A DNA stretch of 64,000 nucleotides from positions 77,337-141,336 of the forward strand of contig CAAFOY010000030.1 in NCBI GenBank assembly GCA_900764695.1. The letters run 5' to 3'. This document shows, one piece after another, positions 18,883-26,478 of the stretch. A program made the translations under genes and the position numbers. Each line of letters starts with the position of its first letter. Positions within the stretch are counted from its first letter, which is position 1. The notes under the pieces were generated by a model that saw only the letters and a program-made list of their open reading frames with translations, was not told the DNA's origin and did not search any database. The stretch comes from Lachnospiraceae bacterium. GTDB lineage: Bacteria; Bacillota_A; Clostridia; Lachnospirales; Lachnospiraceae.

Positions 18883-20946
18883 ATGAGTAAAATTCATGTT
18901 TTAGATCAAAATACAATAAACCAGATAGCAGCAGGCGAGGTGATTGACAGACCTGCATCTATTGTTAAGGAACTTATGGAAAATGCAATAGATGCAGGAG
19001 CTACAATGATATCCGTTGAAATTAAAGATGGTGGTACATCATTAATAAGAATTACCGATAACGGCTCAGGTATTGAAAAAGATGATATTAAAGTGGCTTT
19101 TTTAAGACATGCCACAAGTAAGATTAAAACAGCTCTTGACCTTATAAGTGTATCATCCCTTGGATTTAGAGGTGAGGCATTATCAAGTATTGCTTCTGTT
19201 TGTCAGGTTGAACTTATAACAAAGACTGAAGATGCCATAACAGGTATCAGATACAAAATCGAAGGTGGAAAAGAAGTAACTTTCGAAGAAATAGGTGCAC
19301 CTGAGGGAACAACTTTTATTGTAAAGAATATATTCTTTAACACTCCTGCCAGAAGAAAATTTTTAAAAACTGCCCAGACAGAAGCAGGTTACATTTCTGA
19401 AATAGTAGAAAAGATAGCTTTATCACATCCTGAAATATCAATTAGTTTTATTAATAATAATCAAACTAAGATTCATACATCAGGCAATGGTAATTTAAAA
19501 GATGTTATTTATAATATTTACGGAAGAGATATTGCAAACAATCTGTTAGAAATAAACTGCAGTAATGAATTTATTAAGATGACAGGCTATATTGGCAAGG
19601 CAATAATCTCAAAAGGTAATAGAAGTTTTGAAAACTATTTTATAAATGGCAGATATATTAAAAGTAATATTATTTCAAAGGCAATTGAAGATGGTTACAA
19701 GTTTATTCTAATGCAGCATAAGTATCCTTTTACGGCAATTAATTTTGAAATAGACCAGGATTTGTTAGATGTTAATGTGCATCCGGCAAAAATGGAATTG
19801 CGTTTTAGAAAAGGTGAGGCAATTTATCCTTTTATTATGGATAGCATTCACGATACTCTTGTTGAAAAGCCTAATATAATTAAGGTTGAGTTAAATGAGG
19901 AAAAGCCTAATGAAGAAAAAATAGCCAGAGCACCGGAACCTTTTGAAAAAACAAGAACAGAGATAAATCATATTCTTGGCGATGTACCTGATTACAAAAT
20001 GGCTGAAAATTTTATAAAAAGTATTAACGATGAAAACATTAAAATCGAAGATATTAAGAAACAAAATATTAGAGAAGAAAATAATTATGCTGTTGATACA
20101 CCAAAAGAAAAAACAGAACAAAAATCAGATATTCTGACGGAAATCAGTGATGTAGTTATAAAAAATAATAATCAGGAAACAGAAAATACACATTTTTCTG
20201 ATATAAGTAAAAATATTGAAGAAAATTCAAATTTATCAGAAGGTTCAAAAAATAAAAATATAGGAAATGAAATAAAGGAACCTGAAAATATAAAGGAAGA
20301 AAAAAAATCAAAGCCTATCCAACAGGAACTTTCAGGAGTATACGATGACTTCCTTACAAATGTGGCAAGACCGTCTCATAGATTGGTAGGTCAGGTTTTT
20401 GAAACATATTGGATAGTTGAGTATGATGGCAAGATGTATATTATTGACCAGCATGCAGCCCATGAGAAAGTAATGTTTGAAAAGCTTATGGACAGGCTTT
20501 CTAAGAAAGAAGTTTCATCACAGATGATTAATCCGCCTATTATTTTGAATTTGTCTTTAAATGAGGCAAATCTTATAAATAAATATATGGATAACTTTAA
20601 AGAGATAGGCTTTGAAATTGAAGCTTTTGGTGGACAGGATTTTGCAGTCAGGGCCGTACCGGCAGATTTATATACTTTGGACAGTTACGATGTTTTAATG
20701 CAGATTATTGATAACTTGTCTAATGAAAATGGAAGAATGGTTCCTGATATGATTACCGAAAAAATAGCTTCAATGTCATGTAAGGCAGCAGTAAAGGGAA
20801 ACAATAAAATGTCTACACAGGAGGCAAATGCATTAATAGATCAGTTGCTTTCATTAGAGAATCCTTATAACTGTCCTCATGGAAGACCTACAATTATATC
20901 AATGAGTCATTATGAATTGGACAAAAAATTCAAGAGAATTGTATAG
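18883..20946 (+). CDS. mutL: DNA mismatch repair endonuclease MutL
   Basis: GHKL ATPase partner of MutS, 687 residues. The N-terminal ATPase shows ENAIDAG, DNGSGI and GFRGEALSSI. A long Asn/Lys/Glu-rich linker (about 335-485) leads to the dimerisation domain, which contains the nicking endonuclease motif DQHAAHE at 522-528 and a C-terminal CPHGRP. So this MutL nicks DNA itself, as expected in an organism without MutH. GGAG lies 9 bases before the ATG. miaA starts 15 bases downstream. Confidence 0.97.
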   Translation: MSKIHVLDQNTINQIAAGEVIDRPASIVKELMENAIDAGATMISVEIKDGGTSLIRITDNGSGIEKDDIKVAFLRHATSKIKTALDLISVSSLGFRGEALSSIASVCQVELITKTEDAITGIRYKIEGGKEVTFEEIGAPEGTTFIVKNIFFNTPARRKFLKTAQTEAGYISEIVEKIALSHPEISISFINNNQTKIHTSGNGNLKDVIYNIYGRDIANNLLEINCSNEFIKMTGYIGKAIISKGNRSFENYFINGRYIKSNIISKAIEDGYKFILMQHKYPFTAINFEIDQDLLDVNVHPAKMELRFRKGEAIYPFIMDSIHDTLVEKPNIIKVELNEEKPNEEKIARAPEPFEKTRTEINHILGDVPDYKMAENFIKSINDENIKIEDIKKQNIREENNYAVDTPKEKTEQKSDILTEISDVVIKNNNQETENTHFSDISKNIEENSNLSEGSKNKNIGNEIKEPENIKEEKKSKPIQQELSGVYDDFLTNVARPSHRLVGQVFETYWIVEYDGKMYIIDQHAAHEKVMFEKLMDRLSKKEVSSQMINPPIILNLSLNEANLINKYMDNFKEIGFEIEAFGGQDFAVRAVPADLYTLDSYDVLMQIIDNLSNENGRMVPDMITEKIASMSCKAAVKGNNKMSTQEANALIDQLLSLENPYNCPHGRPTIISMSHYELDKKFKRIV

Positions 20947-20961
20947 GAGCCTAAAATAAAA

Positions 20962-21912
20962 ATGAACAATTTAGTAATAATAACAGGACCTACCGCTGTT
21001 GGAAAAACAGAAATATCAATTGAACTTGCCAAGGCCATAAACGGCGAAATTATAAGTGCAGATTCCATTCAGGTATATAAATATATGGATATAGGTTCTG
21101 CCAAAATAAAAAAAGAAGAAATGCAGGGCATAAAGCATTATCTTATAGATGAATTTGAGCCTGATGATGAATTTAATGTTAATGTATTCCAAAAGCTTAC
21201 AAAGAAATACATTAATGAAATTTATGAAAAAGGGAAAACGCCTATTATAGTAGGTGGAACAGGTTTTTATATTCAGTCTGTTTTGTATGACATTGATTTT
21301 GACGAAACAGAAGATAATCATGAATATAGAAAGACTTTGGAACAGATTTATAAAGATAAAGGTGCCCAATATCTTTATAATATGCTTAAAGAGGTTGATG
21401 AAGAATCAGCCAAGGCAATACATTATAATAATGTTAAAAGAGTAATAAGGGCTCTTGAATATAATCATCAGACAGGAAAGAAGATTTCAGACCATAATAA
21501 AGAACAGCGTGAACATGCTTCTCCGTATAATTTTAAATATTTTGTTTTAAATGATAAGAGAGAGCTACTTTATTCACGAATAAATAAAAGAGTTGACCTT
21601 ATGATTAAGGAAGGTCTTGTGGATGAAGTAAAAAGTCTTGTGGATAAAGGCTATGACAGAAATCTTGTATCAATGCAGGGCATTGGTTATAAAGAGATTA
21701 TTGAATATTTAGACGGAAAGATTTCATTGGAGGAGACAGTGGAATTAATAAAGAAGAACACAAGACATTTTGCAAAAAGACAGTTGACCTGGTTTAGGCG
21801 TGAAAAAACAATTACCATGGTAAACTGGGGTGAATATGATTATGACAAAAATAAGTTATTGGCATGTATGCTTAAAGACTTAAGAGAAATTAATATAATA
21901 AAGGATAAATAA
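20962..21912 (+). CDS. miaA: tRNA dimethylallyltransferase MiaA
   Basis: Transfers dimethylallyl to A37 of tRNAs that read codons beginning with U. P-loop GPTAVGKT at residues 8-15, then the ISADSIQVYKYMDIGSAK segment of the substrate pocket and GGTGFYIQSVLY, all family hallmarks. 316 residues is the normal length. AGGAG precedes the ATG. In many Firmicutes hfq follows miaA; here a PLP enzyme gene starts one base after the stop instead. Confidence 0.96.
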   Translation: MNNLVIITGPTAVGKTEISIELAKAINGEIISADSIQVYKYMDIGSAKIKKEEMQGIKHYLIDEFEPDDEFNVNVFQKLTKKYINEIYEKGKTPIIVGGTGFYIQSVLYDIDFDETEDNHEYRKTLEQIYKDKGAQYLYNMLKEVDEESAKAIHYNNVKRVIRALEYNHQTGKKISDHNKEQREHASPYNFKYFVLNDKRELLYSRINKRVDLMIKEGLVDEVKSLVDKGYDRNLVSMQGIGYKEIIEYLDGKISLEETVELIKKNTRHFAKRQLTWFRREKTITMVNWGEYDYDKNKLLACMLKDLREINIIKDK

Positions 21913-21913
21913 A

Positions 21914-23203
21914 ATGATTAATAAGATTAAAGAAATGTATAAGCAGCAGGGAATATCTGAACAGGTTTATGATTTTTCAGAAAAAATTTGTGCTGATTTG
22001 GAAGAAAGATTTAAGAAAGTAGACAAGATTGCAGAATATAATCAGTTAAAAGTTATTGGTGCCATGCAGAAAAATAAAGTTGCCGAAGCACATTTTAATA
22101 CTACAACAGGTTATGGATATAATGATTTAGGAAGAGAAACTTTAGAAAAAGTTTATGCAGATGTTTTTCATACAGAGGATGCATTAGTAAGACCACAGAT
22201 TACATGTGGAACTCACGCATTGGCACTTGCCCTTTCTGCTAATTTAAGACCAAATGACAAATTAGTATATATTTCAGGAAAGCCTTACGACACACTGGAA
22301 GAAGTTATTGGAATCAGACCTTCCAACGGCAGTCTTGCAGAATATGGTGTTAAATATGATCAGGTTGACCTTTTAGAAAATGGTGAATTTGATTTTGAAG
22401 GAATTAAAGAGAAACTTACTAATGATGTTAAAGTTGTAGGAATCCAGCGCTCAAAGGGTTATGCCACAAGACCAACATTATCTGTTGAAAAAATAAGTCA
22501 GGCAATTAAAGCTGTTAAAGAAATTAATCCAAACATTATTGTTATGGTAGATAACTGTTATGGAGAATTTGTAGAAGAAATAGAGCCATCAGATGTTGGA
22601 GCAGACATGATTGTCGGCTCTCTTATAAAAAATCCGGGTGGCGGGCTTGCTCCTATTGGTGGATATATTTGTGGAACAAAACAGTGTATTGAAAATTGCT
22701 CATATAGACTTACAACACCGGGACTTGGAAAAGAAGTTGGAGCAAACCTCGGTGTAATGAGTTCATTTTATCAGGGACTTTTCCTTGCACCAAATGTAGT
22801 TGCATCAGCTTTGAAGGGTGCAATATTTGCTGCAAACTTATTTGAAAAGTTTAATTTTAATGTCATTCCTGACGGAAAAGAGTCAAGACACGATATTATT
22901 CAGGCAATTGAATTTGGAAATCCTGATTGCGTAATTGCTTTTTGCAAGGGAATTCAGGCAGCGGCCCCTGTTGACAGCTATCTGACTCCTGAACCTTGGG
23001 ATATGCCGGGATATGATGCACCGGTAATTATGGCAGCAGGTGCTTTTGTGTCAGGCTCATCAATTGAACTTAGTGCAGATGGACCTATTAAACCACCATA
23101 TGCAGTGTATTTTCAGGGCGGTTTGACATGGCATCACGCAAAACTTGGAATACTAAAAGCTTTCCAGAATATGGTTGATGACGGATTAATTACATTAAAG
23201 TAA
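21914..23203 (+). CDS. Methionine gamma-lyase family protein (YnbB/aluminium resistance type)
   Basis: Fold-type I PLP enzyme of 429 residues, of the group annotated as 'aluminium resistance protein' or methionine gamma-lyase family (B. subtilis YnbB). The candidate Schiff-base lysine is K239 in GSLIKNPGGG; upstream are HFNTTTGYGYND and the PLP phosphate loop TCGTHALALA. Substrate is unproven in this subfamily. Starts one base after miaA with AAGGAT as ribosome site, so it belongs to the miaB-mutS-mutL-miaA transcription unit. Confidence 0.85.
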   Translation: MINKIKEMYKQQGISEQVYDFSEKICADLEERFKKVDKIAEYNQLKVIGAMQKNKVAEAHFNTTTGYGYNDLGRETLEKVYADVFHTEDALVRPQITCGTHALALALSANLRPNDKLVYISGKPYDTLEEVIGIRPSNGSLAEYGVKYDQVDLLENGEFDFEGIKEKLTNDVKVVGIQRSKGYATRPTLSVEKISQAIKAVKEINPNIIVMVDNCYGEFVEEIEPSDVGADMIVGSLIKNPGGGLAPIGGYICGTKQCIENCSYRLTTPGLGKEVGANLGVMSSFYQGLFLAPNVVASALKGAIFAANLFEKFNFNVIPDGKESRHDIIQAIEFGNPDCVIAFCKGIQAAAPVDSYLTPEPWDMPGYDAPVIMAAGAFVSGSSIELSADGPIKPPYAVYFQGGLTWHHAKLGILKAFQNMVDDGLITLK

Positions 23204-23308
23204 CATTTTTGAATTAACTGTCTTTTATTGTAAAAAACGTATACACAACTTTTTTATTGTGCTAATATATATGGGTGCCTTGTATTTGGAGAGAAGGAAT
23301 GGAGGCAT

Positions 23309-24004
23309 ATGAACAATATAAAAGATTTACCGGTTAATGACAGACCTTATGAGAAGTGTTTTGCAAAAGGTCCTGAATATTTAACTGACGTGGAGTTACT
23401 TGCAGTAATTTTGAGAACAGGAACAAATGGCATCAGTTCATTTGACTTATCCAAAGATATTTTGTCATACAAATCTCAAAATGGTAAACAGGATTTGCTG
23501 TCAATAATGCATATGACAAAGGAACAACTTCTGAGTATTAAGGGAGTTGGCATGGTTAAGGCAGTTCAGATTATGTGTGTAAGGGAACTTGTAAGACGCA
23601 TATCATCAGTAAAGGCAAAGGATTCTATCCAATATAATATTCCTTCAACAATTGCAGATTATTATATGGAACAGCTAAGACATTTAGAGCAGGAGAATCT
23701 TGTTGTAATGTTTTTGGATACTAAATGCCATTTAATTAAGGATATGACAATAACTAAAGGAACAGTTAATCAGTCCCTTATTTCGTCAAGGGAGATTTTT
23801 GTTGAGGCTTTAAGATGTGATGCTGTGAATATTATACTTATACATAATCATCCAAGTGGAGACTGTACTCCAAGCAGAGATGACATGGCAAGCACATTAG
23901 CAATTAGTAAAGCAGGCAAAATTATAGGAATTAACGTTTTAGATCACATTATAATAGGGGACAGAAGTTATTCAAGTCTAAGAGAATTAAAACTTATGAA
24001 ATAG
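23309..24004 (+). CDS. radC: RadC family JAB domain protein
   Basis: A 231-residue RadC-like protein: an N-terminal helix-hairpin-helix region (LLSIKGVGMVKAVQ) and a C-terminal MPN/JAB domain with the JAMM metal motif HNHPSGD plus upstream Glu. Historically named a repair protein, but its role in recombination repair is disputed. GGAGG lies before the ATG at 23309. The 105-base gap upstream has a possible -10 (TAATAT, 23263-23268) with a poor -35, so transcription start is uncertain. mreB follows closely. Confidence 0.92.
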   Translation: MNNIKDLPVNDRPYEKCFAKGPEYLTDVELLAVILRTGTNGISSFDLSKDILSYKSQNGKQDLLSIMHMTKEQLLSIKGVGMVKAVQIMCVRELVRRISSVKAKDSIQYNIPSTIADYYMEQLRHLEQENLVVMFLDTKCHLIKDMTITKGTVNQSLISSREIFVEALRCDAVNIILIHNHPSGDCTPSRDDMASTLAISKAGKIIGINVLDHIIIGDRSYSSLRELKLMK

Positions 24005-24028
24005 CTTCTTAAAATGAAAGGACAGATT

Positions 24029-25060
24029 ATGAGTCGTAGTGTTTTTGGAATTGATTTTGGTACAAGCACCATAAAAATTTACAATGGTTTAACCAAAACA
24101 GTAATAACAGAAAAAGACATAATAGCTATAAAGAATAAAACACAATTATTTGAGTTTGGTGATGAGGCATTGAAAATGTATGAAAAAACACCACCTAACA
24201 TTAACATTATTTTTCCAATTAAGTATGGAGTTATAGCAGATTTAAAGAATATGAAGCTTTTGTTTGAAAGCTTTTATAAGAAGATAACTAAGGCAAGCGG
24301 TAGCAAGATGGGAAGATTTTGTATTGCAGTACCTACAGACATTACAGAAGTTGAAAAAAGAGCTTTTTACGATGTGGTCGCAAAGTCTGACATTAAAGCA
24401 CGCGAAATAAAAATTGTTGAAAAGCCTATTGCAGATGCAGTAGGATTACAGATAGACATGAACAGCCAGAAGGGAAATCTTATAGTAAACATAGGGGCAG
24501 ATACAACTGAGATTTCCGTTATTTCAATGGGAGGTATTGTTGTCAGCAGAATAATTAAATTAGGTGGAAACAATATTGACCAGATGATTTGTGATGTTGT
24601 AAAAAGAAGATACAACATATATATTGGATTAAGGACAGCTGAAAAGATAAAGATTGCGTTGGCTGATGCTATTTATTCAGAAGATGAAAATAACGAAGAT
24701 GATATTTTATATGTTTTTGGAAGAAATGTTATTACAGGACTTCCATCTGAAAGAGCTGTTGCAAAGGATACAATTTGCGAGGCAATTAAACCGTTTTTTG
24801 ATGAGATGGTTGATTCCATAAAGACTATATTGGAAAGAACACCACCTGAACTTTCAGCTGATATACTTGAAACAGGAATGTACTTAACAGGAGGCTCAGC
24901 ATCAATTAGAAATTTAGACAAGCTTATTGCACAGGAAACTGACTTAAAGGTTAATACAGTTAAGAATCCTGAAGCGTCAGTTATAAGAGGAATTTCCTTA
25001 ATTGTATCAGACTCACAGTATAAGAAGTTAATGTATGAGCCAAAACAGAGTTCATTCTAG
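24029..25060 (+). CDS. mreB: Rod shape-determining protein MreB
   Basis: Bacterial actin that organises the elongasome beneath the membrane. The 343-residue protein has the phosphate-1 loop FGIDFGTSTIKIY, the phosphate-2 region NIGADTTEISVISMGGIV and the adenosine motif LTGGSASI. I use the ATG at 24029 with AAAGGA 6 bases upstream, not the ATG at 24014 which overlaps that site. It heads the radC-mreBCD-pbp2 cluster, as in many Firmicutes. Sequence is moderately diverged (for instance at the N-terminal hydrophobic loop), so a paralogue elsewhere is possible. Confidence 0.93.
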   Translation: MSRSVFGIDFGTSTIKIYNGLTKTVITEKDIIAIKNKTQLFEFGDEALKMYEKTPPNINIIFPIKYGVIADLKNMKLLFESFYKKITKASGSKMGRFCIAVPTDITEVEKRAFYDVVAKSDIKAREIKIVEKPIADAVGLQIDMNSQKGNLIVNIGADTTEISVISMGGIVVSRIIKLGGNNIDQMICDVVKRRYNIYIGLRTAEKIKIALADAIYSEDENNEDDILYVFGRNVITGLPSERAVAKDTICEAIKPFFDEMVDSIKTILERTPPELSADILETGMYLTGGSASIRNLDKLIAQETDLKVNTVKNPEASVIRGISLIVSDSQYKKLMYEPKQSSF

Positions 25061-25090
25061 AAAGATAAAATATAAAGGATATGATTGATT

Positions 25091-25942
25091 ATGAAAAAAC
25101 CATCTAACTTTAAAGTAAAACCAAAAATTTTAATATCACTTTTAACATTATTATGTGTTGTATGCTTAATTTTGTCGGCCATTGTTCCGTCATTTTCAAA
25201 GCCTTTTAAGTTTGCTACGGGAATTATGGTAGTTCCTTTGCAGGAAGGTGTAAACAGAATCGGCACATGGTTTACTGACAAGGAAGAATTAATGAAGTCA
25301 GTAAAGAAACTTAAAAGTGAAAATAAAAAATTAAATGAAAAGGTAGACGAATTAACAGAAGAAAACAGTCTTTTAGCACAGAATAAGTACAAGTTAGACA
25401 GATTGGAAGAGTTATACAATCTTGATAATGAATATTCAAAGTATAAAAAAGTGGCTGCTTCTGTTATTGGAAAAGACACAGGTAATTATTTTAATATTTT
25501 CACAATTGATAAAGGTTCTTCTGATGGAATACAGGAGGGTATGAATGTTATAAGTGGTGGTGGCCTTGTTGGTATAGTTTCCGATGTAGGGCGTAACTAT
25601 GCTAAGGTTAGAGCCATAATTGATGATGAAAGTGGTGTTAGTGCTTCATTTGCAAATACTTCTGACTCAGCCATTGTAAGTGGTGACTTGAAGAAGATTG
25701 ATGAGGGGCTAATTAATATTACCGGAATTGACATTAATGCTGAAGTTTCAGCAGGAGACATGGTTGTTACATCACAAATAAGTGATAAGTTTCTTCCCGG
25801 AATACTTATTGGTTATGTAAAATCAGTATCAAAGGATTCTACAGGACTTACAAAGTCAGGAACTTTAATACCTGTAGTTGACTTTAAACATATAAACGAG
25901 GTACTTGTTATAAAACAGCTTAAAGAAAGTTTGAAGGACTAA
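25091..25942 (+). CDS. mreC: Rod shape-determining protein MreC
   Basis: Bitopic elongasome scaffold of about 283 residues: cytoplasmic N-terminus, one membrane segment (roughly residues 14-34), a coiled coil (LKSENKKLNEKVDELTEEN, about 70-100) and the beta-barrel domain that contacts PBP2 (SGGGLVGIVSDVG...SGVSASF). ATG at 25091 is chosen; a TTG at 25085 sits closer to AAAGGA and would add two residues. mreD begins 2 bases after the stop. Confidence 0.92.
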   Translation: MKKPSNFKVKPKILISLLTLLCVVCLILSAIVPSFSKPFKFATGIMVVPLQEGVNRIGTWFTDKEELMKSVKKLKSENKKLNEKVDELTEENSLLAQNKYKLDRLEELYNLDNEYSKYKKVAASVIGKDTGNYFNIFTIDKGSSDGIQEGMNVISGGGLVGIVSDVGRNYAKVRAIIDDESGVSASFANTSDSAIVSGDLKKIDEGLINITGIDINAEVSAGDMVVTSQISDKFLPGILIGYVKSVSKDSTGLTKSGTLIPVVDFKHINEVLVIKQLKESLKD

Positions 25943-25944
25943 AT

Positions 25945-26478
25945 ATGAAACGTAGAGTATTGAACATTGTAATTACAGGTGCAATTATTATTGTATCATT
26001 TGTTCTTCAAAGCTATTTGTCATTAGTCAGCGGACAGTCTTTTGTAGTACCTAATCTACTATTAATTGTAACAAGCATATTTGGATTCATAAAGGGGTCA
26101 AACTATGGAAGTGTTACAGGATTGTTCTGCGGTCTTTTGGTAGACGTGGCTTTTGGAGATGTAATAGGATTGTTTGCACTTATATACATGTATATAGGAT
26201 TTATAAGTGGTGTCTTTAAGAAGATATTATATAGTGACCATATATTTATGCCAATGCTTGTAGTATTTGTAAACGATTTTTTATATAATCTTGCATATTA
26301 TGTGTTTAGATTTTTACTGAGAAATAAGTTAGACTTTTCATATTATTTTGAAAAAGTAATTTTACCAGAAATGATTTTTACAACATTTCTAACACTAATT
26401 TTCTATAAACTATTTTGTTTATTAGATGAAAAAATATTGAGAGAAAAACAGGAGAATAGGTTTAGTTTTGATAAGTGA
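25945..26478 (+). CDS. mreD: Rod shape-determining protein MreD
   Basis: A 177-residue polytopic membrane protein with five to six hydrophobic segments and little soluble sequence, recognised by its size, by GSNYGSVTGLFCGLLVDVAFGD and by its place directly after mreC and before the PBP2 gene. It helps anchor the MreBCD-RodA-PBP2 complex. Its last codons overlap the start of the PBP2 gene by 11 bases. Confidence 0.88.
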   Translation: MKRRVLNIVITGAIIIVSFVLQSYLSLVSGQSFVVPNLLLIVTSIFGFIKGSNYGSVTGLFCGLLVDVAFGDVIGLFALIYMYIGFISGVFKKILYSDHIFMPMLVVFVNDFLYNLAYYVFRFLLRNKLDFSYYFEKVILPEMIFTTFLTLIFYKLFCLLDEKILREKQENRFSFDK

